In this document: piece after piece, positions 45,582 through 54,419 of the stretch
Position numbering within the stretch: the stretch's first letter is position 1
How the letters are laid out: the number at the start of each line of letters is the position of its first letter
Source: an uncultured Oscillospiraceae bacterium
GTDB lineage: Bacteria; Bacillota; Clostridia; Oscillospirales; Ruminococcaceae
NCBI GenBank assembly: GCA_934466475.1
Contig: CAKSLI010000001.1
Span: 1 to 64,000, forward strand
Reading direction: 5' to 3'
Length of the DNA stretch: 64,000 bases
Position numbers and translations under genes: made by a program
The notes under the pieces: generated by a model
What the model saw: the letters and a program-made list of their open reading frames with translations, nothing else
What the model was told of the DNA's origin: nothing
Databases searched by the model: none

Positions 45582-45890
45582 TTACTTTTTCCGCATATCG
45601 TTTGCTGTGTAGACGACCTCGGCGTAAATCGCCGCGACTATCTGGTACAGCTCTTTCGGGATAGTTTCGCCTGCATTCAGCATAACCAACAGGGCGGCAA
45701 CGCTGTCATCGCGGTATACCGGTACGCCTGCTTCATCGGCGATGTTGACTATGCGCTGTGCGAGCTCTCCGAGCCCGGAAGCGACCACCACCGGGGCATA
45801 GTTCATGTCGGGATTGTATTTCAGCGCGACCGCGGCATTCTGCCCGTACAGCCGCTTGTTGTTAGCCGGGGATTTCGGGTGCTTTTCCAT
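45582..45890 (-). CDS. FlhB-like protein (YlqH type)
   Basis: 102 residues, only the C-terminal cytoplasmic part of FlhB: AVALKYNPDMNYAPVVVASG, then LAQRIVNIADEAGVPVYRDD. It is the size of Bacillus YlqH, a stand-alone FlhB C-terminus of unknown role. The autocleavage NPTH of full FlhB reads NPDM here. It is 14 bp downstream of a FliK-like gene, as ylqG and ylqH are in Bacillus. Confidence 0.85.
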   Translation of the reverse strand: MEKHPKSPANNKRLYGQNAAVALKYNPDMNYAPVVVASGLGELAQRIVNIADEAGVPVYRDDSVAALLVMLNAGETIPKELYQIVAAIYAEVVYTANDMRKK

Positions 45891-45904
45891 ATTATCGCCT
45901 CCTG

Positions 45905-47878
45905 TCAGACGCGCGTGTTGAGCGTTGTGCGCTTGTCAAGTATCTTGGGGAATATCTCGGTCAGGTTGTGCGGAGCCTTGAGCGGCGCCGTTTCGAATGT
46001 CCTGGTGTTATAGCCGACATTGCGCACTACCTTGTTTATCCTGTCCTTCATCGGCTCTATCTGCTTTTCGAAGCGCGGGGGATACAGCAGTGCCAGATTC
46101 ACCTCGTCGCCGAGGGCGTACAGGTCTACCTCGAATCTGCCTATGCTCTCGATGTCGAACGTAAGGAACAGGTGGTAGTTTCTCTGGGTGCCGGGAGTAT
46201 TGTTCGGATTGTTTTCATCATTGTCCACCCAGAGTTCACCGAAAGCCTTTGTACCGTCCACGTCCAGCGGGAGTATGTAGTGAGCCAGCGGCGTGAATAC
46301 TCCCGGGGCGTTCAGCAGGCTCTGGAGCAGGTTTGCCGCGTTGAAGCTGTCAAGGGATTTCAGAGCCGGGTGGTTGATGTTCTCCTGAATGAAGTCCGTC
46401 AGGCTGTCCAGCGTGGAGCTTACAGGGGGTCTAACGCCATGCTGGGGAAGCTCGTTTTTAAGCGCCATTTTGTCGATCGTGTCAACAAATGCGCCGTACA
46501 GGCGTTCCCTTATCGGCATATCCGGCATTGCGCGGAGCATCTCGTTGAGCTTGTCGATGACCTCCTGAATGGTGTGCAGCTTTGAGAAATCCTGCGTGAA
46601 CTGCATTGAATACTCGCCTGTCCTGTCGTCTATGAACAGTCCCTTTATCAGATTGTGCAGGGTCTGGAATCCTGACTGGCGTCCGCGGGCGTATGCCGCA
46701 AGCTGCTGTTCGATGTTATATCCGCTGTCTTTGAGGGCAGGCATGAACCCTTTTTCGCTCATGCTTTCATTCAGGAATTTTTCATAGCCGGTCAGCTCCG
46801 GGGCTTCCTCGGCATATTCACCAACTTCTCCCTTAGAATTTTCGTCAATTTGCCGAATATTTTCTTCAGATTGCTGAATTTTCTCATTTTTATCTGCGGA
46901 ATTTCCTGTTAGTGGTTGATTTTGTGCAGAATTTGTTGTATAATTATCTAAAGGAGCCTGCGGGGCGTTCTCTCCGGACTGCTGCTGAGGGTCAGTCATT
47001 TTCTGCTTGTTGAATATGGCGGAATAAAGACGGTTGAAGGAATTCTTCAGCGACTCGCGCAGGGTGCCGGAGGATATCTGCGAAAGAAGCAGGTTGAAAT
47101 ACTCCTTGCACATATACGGGCTGTTGTTGTACCTTGACAGATTGTGCGTGATGAGCGGTATCAGCATCTGGGTCTTATCGTCATTGAGAAGGCTCCCGCT
47201 GACGTCCTTCAGCACCGAGAGCGTTTCGCCCTTGAGATAGTCGAAGTACTTTTCAGCGTCCGGCGCTCCCCATTCCCGCGAAAGGTCCATAAGCTTTGCC
47301 GACAGCTTTTCGTTCGGGGAGAAGTATTCCGACAGGAACTTCATGTTAGCCCTGAGCGCGCCAAGTATTTCATTCTTGTTCTGGGCGAAATTTATAGACC
47401 TCAGCAGATTTCCGATAAGCTCCTTGGTGGAAGGGTCTGTGGTGGTCTTTGCGACCTCCCGCAGGACGTCGTAGAATTCGTGGCCGCTGAACATAGTGTT
47501 CTGCTGCTCCTGGTTCTGTATCTCCTGCACCAGCTGTTCGGGCGTGACATAAAGCGCGGCGGCAAGGTCCTCCAGCTTTCCGTAGAGCTCGGTGTGGCCG
47601 TTGATGAGCGCCTGATTAAGCACCTCGACATTCAGCAGGTCCTTGAGAGTCTCCACGGCAAGGGTGGGATCCTTCGCAACATTGACCTGGAGCGGTATAA
47701 GCTCGCGGTTGCCCATTTCAAGGCGGCTTCTGGCGCCTGAAGCCCCGGAATTGCCGGAGCCCTGCACGCCGGTCAGCTTGACTATATCGAACGGTTCTGT
47801 GTTCGGATCCATCGGGCGGGAGCTGTAATTATAGTTCTTCGCAGTGATAGGATTGTTTATCTGCGGTATCTGCGCCAT
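45905..47878 (-). CDS. FliK/YlqG-like protein
   Basis: 657 residues. N-terminal half helical; a low-complexity Gln/Asn/Glu-rich stretch (about 300-345) separates it from the rest. The C-terminal domain (about 545-640: YHLFLTFDIESIGRFEVDLY, LLYPPRFEKQIEPMKDRINK) has the FliK hook-length-control pattern. It pairs with the FlhB-like gene immediately downstream. FliK/FlhB-type proteins act in secretion substrate switching; for YlqG/YlqH the role is unknown. It is divergent from cheA. No other flagellar gene is in the window. Confidence 0.72.
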   Translation of the reverse strand: MAQIPQINNPITAKNYNYSSRPMDPNTEPFDIVKLTGVQGSGNSGASGARSRLEMGNRELIPLQVNVAKDPTLAVETLKDLLNVEVLNQALINGHTELYGKLEDLAAALYVTPEQLVQEIQNQEQQNTMFSGHEFYDVLREVAKTTTDPSTKELIGNLLRSINFAQNKNEILGALRANMKFLSEYFSPNEKLSAKLMDLSREWGAPDAEKYFDYLKGETLSVLKDVSGSLLNDDKTQMLIPLITHNLSRYNNSPYMCKEYFNLLLSQISSGTLRESLKNSFNRLYSAIFNKQKMTDPQQQSGENAPQAPLDNYTTNSAQNQPLTGNSADKNEKIQQSEENIRQIDENSKGEVGEYAEEAPELTGYEKFLNESMSEKGFMPALKDSGYNIEQQLAAYARGRQSGFQTLHNLIKGLFIDDRTGEYSMQFTQDFSKLHTIQEVIDKLNEMLRAMPDMPIRERLYGAFVDTIDKMALKNELPQHGVRPPVSSTLDSLTDFIQENINHPALKSLDSFNAANLLQSLLNAPGVFTPLAHYILPLDVDGTKAFGELWVDNDENNPNNTPGTQRNYHLFLTFDIESIGRFEVDLYALGDEVNLALLYPPRFEKQIEPMKDRINKVVRNVGYNTRTFETAPLKAPHNLTEIFPKILDKRTTLNTRV

Positions 47879-48066
47879 GGTTTTTCCCTCCTCGTTATTT
47901 TCTGTTTATTATTGTATCATAAAACCGGAGAATAATAAAGAGTTTTTTAAAAAAAGTCCCCAAGATATCAGAAATTTCATAATCCGGGAAACCGCACGGG
48001 CTTCCGGGGTTATTCAAATAAACAAATAATATGCGCACAGGCGTATATCAGGAAAGGAATGTTATT

Positions 48067-50226
48067 ATGGCAAAAATCGAACCCGGCATGGAATCGATGC
48101 TGGATATGTACTTCTATGAAACGAATTCCCTTCTGGAACAGCTGGATGAGATACTGCTGAGAACAGAACAGGCGAACTCTTTCGACAGTGAGGACATCAA
48201 GGAAATTTTCCGTATCATGCATACCATCAAGGGCTCCTCAGCAATGATGGGCTTTGAGAACCTTTCTGTGCTGGCGCATAAGGCGGAGGATATGTTCTTT
48301 GTTATCCGCGAGAATCCTGATGTCATCACAGATGTCAGCTTCGTATACGATCTGGTTTTCCAGGTATCCGACTCCTACAAGGCTCAGATCGAGCTTATCC
48401 AGAACAATGTGAACGGCGAGTTTGAGCAGCTGGATTTCAGCGAGCTCATAGACAAGCTGCTCAAGGCGCGCGACGCGCTGGTCGGCGAGACCAAGGGAGA
48501 AACTCCCGCGCAGGCTGAGGCTATTGCGGCCGGAACCGCTCCCGATCCCGAGGCTGCTCCCGCACAGGCTGCCGCCCCGGCTCCCGCCGCTTCCAAGGAC
48601 AACAAAACGACAGTCCGCGTATTCTTTGAGGACGGCTGCCAGATGGAGAATCTGCGCGCTTTCCTGCTCATAAACACGATAAAGGACGCCTGCCAGGAGC
48701 TGGAGTTCACACCGGCTGATGTTGAGACCAATCCTGAGACCGCAAAGGAGATCGTGGAAAAGGGCTTCCTTATCACGTTTGTTCCGCACGACTCCGTAGA
48801 CGAGGTGCTCAAGGCGATAGAAAGCGCCCTCAATGTACAGAGCTACGAGATAGTAAGCCAGCCTGCTCCCGCTGCACCTGCGGCAGAGCCTGCAAAGACC
48901 GAGCTTCCTCCCGAGCCGAAGGCTGCGGCACCCGCTGCACCCGCTCCGGCTGCTCCCGCACCCGCACCGGCGGCAGCACCGGTACATAAGGAACCCACCG
49001 CTGTCGAAAAGGCGCAGGCTGCCGTTGACAAGGCACAGGCTGCCGGCGGCGCACAGAAGCAGAGCCTTATAAGCGTAAATCTGGCAAAGCTGGACGCACT
49101 GCATGATATCGTTGGCGAGATAATCACCACCGAGTCCATGGTAATATCCAACCCCGACCTTGAGGGTCTGGAGCTCGAGAGCTTCAACAAGGCTGCGCGC
49201 CAGCTGAGAAAGCTCACCAGCGAGCTTCAGGATACGGTAATGTCCATTAGAATGGTACCGCTTGTCGGTGTATTCCAGAAGATGAACCGTATCGTCCGCG
49301 ACATGAAGAAGAAGCTCAACAAGGACGTTGAGTTTGTAATGGAGGGCGAGGATACCGAGGTAGACAAGTCCATTGTGGACAGCCTTCAGGATCCGCTGAT
49401 GCACCTTGTAAGAAACTGCATGGATCACGGTATAGAGGACAACGTGGCTGACCGTGTTGCCGAGGGTAAGCCTGAAAAGGGCATTGTCAAGCTGACGGCG
49501 CAGAATTCCTCCGGCGAGGTAATAATAACCGTATCCGATGACGGCGCGGGAATCGACCCCGAAAAGATACTTGCCAAGGCAAGAAAGCAGGGTATCCTGA
49601 CCAAGCCTGAGAGCGAATATACAGAGCGTGAGATACAGAACCTGATACTACTGCCTGGTTTCTCCACCAACGAGGTAGTTACCGAGTACAGCGGACGCGG
49701 CGTCGGCATGGACGTTGTAAAATCCAATGTTGAGAAGTGCGGCGGCACTATTATCGTGGACAGCAAGAAGGGCGTTGGAACGAACTTCATCATCAAGATC
49801 CCGCTCACGCTGGCTATAATCGACGGTATGGAGATAACAGTCGGCGATCTGGTATTCACAGTGCCGATATCCACTATCCGCGAGAGCTTCAAGGCAGAGG
49901 CTAGCCAGGTGCTCCGCGATACCAAGAACAACGAGATGATCATGATACGCGGCGTATGCTATCCTATCCTGCGTATGCACGAGAAGTTCGCGATAGATAC
50001 CGAGATAACCAACCTTGAGGACGGCATACTCCTGCTTGTCGAAACTGATAATAAGAGCGTATGCATTTTCGCTGATAAGCTTATCGGCGAGCAGCAGGTC
50101 GTTGTAAAGCCGTTCCCGGCATACCTCAACAAGTACAATATCAAGGGCGAGGGACTTTCCGGCTGCACGATAATGGGCGATGGCAGCATTTCGCTGATCA
50201 TCGACACCAACACGCTCATCGGTTAA
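48067..50226 (+). CDS. cheA: Chemotaxis histidine kinase CheA
   Basis: 719 residues from the ATG at 48067 (AGGAAAGGA upstream). Hpt domain with phospho-His52 (IMHTIKGSSAMMGF), P2 CheY-binding domain (about 190-275; RVFFEDGCQMENLRAFLL), a Pro/Ala-rich linker (about 280-320), P3 dimerisation, GHKL ATPase (HLVRNCMDHGIE; DDGAGID; GRGVGMDVV) and P5 CheW-like domain. It autophosphorylates on receptor input. It heads the operon cheA-cheW-cheR-cheB. Confidence 0.97.
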   Translation: MAKIEPGMESMLDMYFYETNSLLEQLDEILLRTEQANSFDSEDIKEIFRIMHTIKGSSAMMGFENLSVLAHKAEDMFFVIRENPDVITDVSFVYDLVFQVSDSYKAQIELIQNNVNGEFEQLDFSELIDKLLKARDALVGETKGETPAQAEAIAAGTAPDPEAAPAQAAAPAPAASKDNKTTVRVFFEDGCQMENLRAFLLINTIKDACQELEFTPADVETNPETAKEIVEKGFLITFVPHDSVDEVLKAIESALNVQSYEIVSQPAPAAPAAEPAKTELPPEPKAAAPAAPAPAAPAPAPAAAPVHKEPTAVEKAQAAVDKAQAAGGAQKQSLISVNLAKLDALHDIVGEIITTESMVISNPDLEGLELESFNKAARQLRKLTSELQDTVMSIRMVPLVGVFQKMNRIVRDMKKKLNKDVEFVMEGEDTEVDKSIVDSLQDPLMHLVRNCMDHGIEDNVADRVAEGKPEKGIVKLTAQNSSGEVIITVSDDGAGIDPEKILAKARKQGILTKPESEYTEREIQNLILLPGFSTNEVVTEYSGRGVGMDVVKSNVEKCGGTIIVDSKKGVGTNFIIKIPLTLAIIDGMEITVGDLVFTVPISTIRESFKAEASQVLRDTKNNEMIMIRGVCYPILRMHEKFAIDTEITNLEDGILLLVETDNKSVCIFADKLIGEQQVVVKPFPAYLNKYNIKGEGLSGCTIMGDGSISLIIDTNTLIG

Positions 50227-50242
50227 AGGGAGGACTAACAGC

Positions 50243-50743
50243 ATGACTAACGATGTTATTAAGGAGGCTGTTGCAAAGCAGCAGTCCTCTGACAGAAAGA
50301 TATCAACGGATAATTCCGTGCTGGGAAAGGTAATGACCTTCCACATCGGCGACCAGATATACGGCATTGAGATACAGTGTGTCACTGAGATAATCGAAAT
50401 GCAGCACATCACCAAGGTGCCGCACGTTCCTCCCTATATCAAGGGAATAATCAACGTGCGCAGCAAGGTGGTCCCGATAGTAGATATCCGCAGCCGCTTT
50501 GGCAAGGAGGAGATCCCCTACACCAGCCGCACCTGCATAATCATTCTGAGCTTCAACGAGCTGTCTGTCGGCATAATCGTTGACAGCGTTGCGGATGTTG
50601 AGGATATCCACTCCCACGATATCTCCGCAACACCGGAGAACCGTTCGGTGAACACAAATTCCTTTATTCAGTACATGATACGCTCGGATAGCGAGGTAAA
50701 GCTCATACTCGATGTTGCGAAGCTGCTTGACGATGAGGGGTGA
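50243..50743 (+). CDS. cheW: Chemotaxis coupling protein CheW
   Basis: 166 residues, single CheW domain: VMTFHIGDQIYGIEIQCVTE, VPHVPPYIKGIINVRSKVV, PIVDIRSRFGK. It couples receptors to CheA. The N-terminal 25 residues are extra. Stop TGA (50741-50743) overlaps the GTG of a possible upstream cheR start. Confidence 0.96.
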   Translation: MTNDVIKEAVAKQQSSDRKISTDNSVLGKVMTFHIGDQIYGIEIQCVTEIIEMQHITKVPHVPPYIKGIINVRSKVVPIVDIRSRFGKEEIPYTSRTCIIILSFNELSVGIIVDSVADVEDIHSHDISATPENRSVNTNSFIQYMIRSDSEVKLILDVAKLLDDEG

Positions 50744-50748
50744 TCCCT

Positions 50749-51573
50749 ATGGAGATCTCTGACAGAGAATTCCGCAGGCTTGTGGACTATATGCATGATA
50801 ACTTCGGCATAAATCTGTCTGCAAAGCGTGTGCTTATACAGGGCAGACTCGGGAATATGCTGCGCGAGCGTGGATTCGCGAGCTACGACCAGTATCTTGA
50901 CGCAGTAATGGCTGATACCTCCGGCGCGGAGGTAACGACCATACTCAACAAGCTGACCACGAATCACACATTCTTTATGCGTGAACCGGAGCACTACACC
51001 TATTTAAAGGAAGTAATACTCCCGTGGGCGGTGAGCAATGCCAAGAACCACGAGCTCCGTATCTGGAGCGCGGGCTGTTCCTCCGGCGAGGAGTGCTACA
51101 CCACTGCAATGCTTCTTGACGAGTATTTCGGCAGGGAGAAATCCATGTGGGATACGCGCATACTTGCAACGGATATCTCAAACAGCGTCATGGACAAGGC
51201 GAAAAAGGGCGTATACAACGTTGAGGGTATGAAAGGGCTCAGCCAGGAATGGATCAGGCGCTATTTCAATAAGGTCGACAGCGATCACTATGAAATATGC
51301 CAGCAGATAAAGGATGAGATAATCTTCAAGCCCTTTAACCTCATGGACCCCATGCCTGAGAAGTACAAGCAGCGTCCTTTCGACCTTATATTCTGCCGCA
51401 ACGTTATGATATACTTTGACCAGCCGACAAAAAATGCGCTGGTGAACAGATTCTATGACGTGCTGAAGCCGGGCGGGTATTTCTACATCGGTCATGCGGA
51501 GAGCATACCGCGCGGCGAGACAAAATTTGAATACATCAAACCTGCAATTTACCGCAGGGGACTTAACACCTGA
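50749..51573 (+). CDS. cheR: Chemoreceptor methyltransferase CheR
   Basis: 274 residues from the ATG at 50749 (GATGAGGGG upstream); a GTG start at 50740, overlapping the cheW stop, is the alternative. SAM-binding core: IWSAGCSSGEECYTTAMLL, then FDLIFCRNVMIYFD and GYFYIGHAES. It methylates receptor glutamates for adaptation, opposing CheB. Confidence 0.97.
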   Translation: MEISDREFRRLVDYMHDNFGINLSAKRVLIQGRLGNMLRERGFASYDQYLDAVMADTSGAEVTTILNKLTTNHTFFMREPEHYTYLKEVILPWAVSNAKNHELRIWSAGCSSGEECYTTAMLLDEYFGREKSMWDTRILATDISNSVMDKAKKGVYNVEGMKGLSQEWIRRYFNKVDSDHYEICQQIKDEIIFKPFNLMDPMPEKYKQRPFDLIFCRNVMIYFDQPTKNALVNRFYDVLKPGGYFYIGHAESIPRGETKFEYIKPAIYRRGLNT

Positions 51574-51590
51574 CTGACGGGGGCGAACCA

Positions 51591-52634
51591 ATGAAAAAGA
51601 TCAAGCTGCTGGTAGTCGATGATTCGATCCTGTTCAGGGAGGTGCTCTCCCGGTTTATCCGGCAGGATCCGGAAATAGACGTTGTCGGAACTTCCGGCGA
51701 CGCCTATTCTGCCCGCGACATGATACTGAAATACGAGCCTGACGTTATGACGCTTGATGTTGAAATGCCGCGAATGGACGGCGTTGCGTTCCTGAGAAAG
51801 CTGCTGCCGCAGTATTATCTGCCGGTAGTGGTCGTGTCCTCATCGTTCGGACAGAAACAGGCAGCGCTTGACGCCGGGGCGGTGGATTTCATACAGAAGC
51901 CGCTTGCAAGAACTAACGCAGAAATGCAGAAATTTGCCGCTGATATCTGCCGGACGGTAAAGGCGGCGGTCAGCGCCCACGGAGGGCGCAGGGCTGATGA
52001 AGTCTCAGCGCCGGAGCCGGAAGTGGTACACGCCGATTTTTCTGCTGGAAGCAGGCGTTTCCGGAAGGCTGACGCAGTGCTGGCACTTGGAGCCTCCACA
52101 GGCGGAACGGAAGCGCTGGAGCAGGTGATAAAAAATCTTCCGGAGGATTGTCCGGCAACAGTGGTGGTGCAGCATATGCCGGCAGGCTTCACGAAACTCT
52201 ATTCAGAGCGGCTCAACAAGAGCTGCCCTATGGAGGTAAAGGAGGCGGAGGACGGCGACCGGCTGCGCCGCGGTCTGGTAATAATCGGCGCGGGAGAGCA
52301 TCATCTGCGGGTGTGCAGGGATTCGCGCGGGTATTATGTGTCTTCGCGTCCGGGCGAGAAGGTGTCAGGGCACTGTCCGTCCGTTGACGTGCTTTTCACT
52401 AGCGTTGCCGAATCCGTAAAGAGCAACGCTATCGGGGTTATCCTCACCGGAATGGGCAGGGACGGTGCTGACGGGCTGCTTAAAATGCGGCAGGCGGGCG
52501 CGTTCACTATCGGGCAGGATAAGGAGACCTGCGTTGTCTATGGAATGCCAATGGAGGCATACAAGATAGGCGCGGTGCAGGTGCAGGCTCCGCTGTATAA
52601 AATCGCGGATATAATACAGGATCAGCTGATTTGA
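51591..52634 (+). CDS. cheB: Chemoreceptor methylesterase/response regulator CheB
   Basis: 347 residues. Receiver domain with phospho-Asp56 (VMTLDVEMPRMDG) and methylesterase domain with the nucleophile Ser in LGASTGGTEAL, QHMPAGFT, and GVILTGMGRDGADGL. It demethylates or deamidates receptors. Last gene in the operon; no cheY, cheC or cheD is seen. A MITE-like element starts 4 bp after its stop. Confidence 0.97.
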   Translation: MKKIKLLVVDDSILFREVLSRFIRQDPEIDVVGTSGDAYSARDMILKYEPDVMTLDVEMPRMDGVAFLRKLLPQYYLPVVVVSSSFGQKQAALDAGAVDFIQKPLARTNAEMQKFAADICRTVKAAVSAHGGRRADEVSAPEPEVVHADFSAGSRRFRKADAVLALGASTGGTEALEQVIKNLPEDCPATVVVQHMPAGFTKLYSERLNKSCPMEVKEAEDGDRLRRGLVIIGAGEHHLRVCRDSRGYYVSSRPGEKVSGHCPSVDVLFTSVAESVKSNAIGVILTGMGRDGADGLLKMRQAGAFTIGQDKETCVVYGMPMEAYKIGAVQVQAPLYKIADIIQDQLI

Positions 52635-52637
52635 AGT

Positions 52638-52811
52638 GAAGGGGCAGGTTTCTGCCCCTTCAGGCTGTCGATAAACCGCCATCTGCGTCGTCACTCCGCA
52701 TGACGGCAGGCACAAAGCCTAGCCGTCATGCGGGTTCCTAGCATCTGACGATTTCTCGGCAGCCTGAACCGGATACTTTGATAAGCTGAAGGGGCAGGTT
52801 TCTGCCCCTTT
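52638..52811. mobile_element. MITE-like hairpin element 2
   Basis: A non-coding block fills the gap after cheB. Identical outer hairpins GAAGGGGCAG-GTTT-CTGCCCCTT occur at 52638-52661 and 52788-52811. Inside are imperfect inverted repeats of 28 bp (52659-52686 and 52741-52768, beginning TTCAGGCTGTCGATAAACCG), and a central 12-bp perfect stem CCGCATGACGGC/GCCGTCATGCGG (52696-52733). The word CAGGCTGTCGATAAA parallels CAGTCTGTCGAAAAAA in the element at 4843-5042. The last hairpin plus T-run acts as a terminator. Confidence 0.6.
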
Positions 52812-52908
52812 TTGTTTATCCGCTAGTCTGTTCCTTTCCGGAATTCTGTAAACGTTGCTGATGTTTTGCCGCAAATCGCGGTTTTTTTGCAAAATTCATC
52901 ATAAAGTC

Positions 52909-52937
52909 TTGCAATTTGGCTTAAAATGTGGTATGAT
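52909..52937 (+). promoter_or_regulatory. Promoter of aspartate kinase
   Basis: TTGCAA (52909-52914), 17 bp, TATGAT (52932-52937). The leader is about 60 nt, too short for a lysine riboswitch. Confidence 0.72.
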
Positions 52938-53000
52938 AAAATATATATTTGTATCCTAAGCACAATAATATAAATTTAAGAAAAAGAAAGGGTCAACACT

Positions 53001-54323
53001 ATGAGCAAGGTAGTAAAGTTCGGCGGAAGCTCCCTCGCTGACGCAAATCAGTTCAGGAAGGTAGCGGATATAATCCACGCCGATCCTGAGAGAAAGTATG
53101 TGGTTCCCTCTGCGCCCGGAAAGCGCTTCAAGGAGGACACCAAGGTAACGGATATGCTGTACCGCTGCTATGATGAGGTAGCTGTGCAGGGAAAGGACTT
53201 CACGGAGTCCTTCGCGCCCATAAAGGAGCGTTACAACGGCATTATTTCCGACCTGGGTCTTGCTCTCAGCCTCGATGAGGAATTCGAGAAGATCGGTGAG
53301 AACTTCAGGGCTGCTATCGGCAGCGATTATGCGGCAAGCCGCGGCGAATACCTCAACGGTATCGTGCTCGCAAATTATCTCGGATATGAGTTCATTGACG
53401 CTGCAAAGGCTATATTCTTCGACAACAAGGGCAACTTTGACGCCGACATCACAGACGCATGCCTCGGCGCGCTTCTCGACAAGACTCCCAGGGCTGTTAT
53501 TCCGGGATTCTACGGCGCAATGCCCGATGGAACTATCAAGACCTTCTCCCGCGGCGGTTCTGATTTCACAGGCTCCGTTGTTGCAAAGGCTGCAAAGGTT
53601 GACCTCTATGAGAACTGGACGGACGTAAGCGGATTCCTGGTTGCTGATCCCCGCATAGTTGACAAGCCTGAGGGAATCAGCGTTATCACATACTCCGAGC
53701 TGCGCGAGCTTTCCTACATGGGCGCAGGCGTGCTCCACGAGGACGCTATCTTCCCGGTAAGAAGCGCCAATATCCCGATCAACATCAAGAACACCAACGC
53801 CCCGCAGGACGCAGGAACGCTTATCGTCCCGACTTCCAACGCACCTGCAAGCGAGCACATCATCACAGGTATCGCAGGCAAGAAGAACTTCTCCGTAATC
53901 TCCATTGAGAAGGACAGAATGAACAGCAACAAGGGCTTCCTGCGCAAGCTGCTCCAGGTGCTTGAGAATCACGATATCTTCCCGGAGCACATGCCCACAG
54001 GTATCGACACGGTCAGCGTTGTTGTTAACTCTTCCGAGCTTGATGGACAGCGCGAGAAGCTCACAGAGCGCCTTGTCGAGGTCGTAAAGCCCGATCATTT
54101 CGAGATAATCGACGGCCTTGCGCTTATCGCGGTTGTCGGACGCGGCATGAGATCCGTAAAGGGTACTGCAACACGCGTATTCGCTGCGCTTTCTCACGCA
54201 AACATCAACATCAGGATGATCGACCAGGGCTCCAGCGAGCTTAACATCATCGTTGGTATCAACGCTGCTGATTTTGAAAAGGCTATCAAGGTAGTCTATG
54301 ATATGTTCATTCTGAGCGAGTGA
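53001..54323 (+). CDS. lysC: Aspartate kinase
   Basis: 440 residues. N-terminal kinase domain (KVVKFGGSSLADANQFRKVA; RGGSDFTGSVVAKAAKVD) and two C-terminal ACT domains (about 300-440; LNIIVGINAADFEKAIK), the regulatory part where Lys/Thr feedback acts. It forms aspartyl-phosphate for the lysine/threonine/methionine pathway and for diaminopimelate in the cell wall. ATG at 53001, AAAGGG upstream. Monocistronic or first of the 53-60 kb set; a stem (54344-54378) separates it from the next gene. Confidence 0.95.
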   Translation: MSKVVKFGGSSLADANQFRKVADIIHADPERKYVVPSAPGKRFKEDTKVTDMLYRCYDEVAVQGKDFTESFAPIKERYNGIISDLGLALSLDEEFEKIGENFRAAIGSDYAASRGEYLNGIVLANYLGYEFIDAAKAIFFDNKGNFDADITDACLGALLDKTPRAVIPGFYGAMPDGTIKTFSRGGSDFTGSVVAKAAKVDLYENWTDVSGFLVADPRIVDKPEGISVITYSELRELSYMGAGVLHEDAIFPVRSANIPINIKNTNAPQDAGTLIVPTSNAPASEHIITGIAGKKNFSVISIEKDRMNSNKGFLRKLLQVLENHDIFPEHMPTGIDTVSVVVNSSELDGQREKLTERLVEVVKPDHFEIIDGLALIAVVGRGMRSVKGTATRVFAALSHANINIRMIDQGSSELNIIVGINAADFEKAIKVVYDMFILSE

Positions 54324-54343
54324 TATTAATACGGCTTTAATCT

Positions 54344-54378
54344 CACAGCCGGGAATGACGACAGTTTTCCCGGCTGTG
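54344..54378 (+). terminator. Stem-loop after lysC
   Basis: CACAGCCGGGAA / TTCCCGGCTGTG with an 11-nt loop. There is only TT after it, so it is a poor terminator and could be an attenuator or processing site. Confidence 0.5.
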
Positions 54379-54419
54379 TTCAGATAAGCGGATTTTTTAT
54401 ACGAATGAGGGGATAGAGG

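Noticed and set aside
47879-48066. Sigma-D (flagellar) promoter before cheA
   Set aside because: TAAA and GATAT-like words occur, but their spacing is wrong.
48238-49428. Long open frame antisense to cheA
   Set aside because: The cheA frame is certain from end to end; the antisense frame comes from its biased codons and low-complexity Pro/Ala linker. The same holds for the long plus-strand frame over gyrA (28966-30801).
52938-53000. Lysine riboswitch before the aspartate kinase
   Set aside because: The leader is about 60 nt, far shorter than the usual element of about 170 nt.
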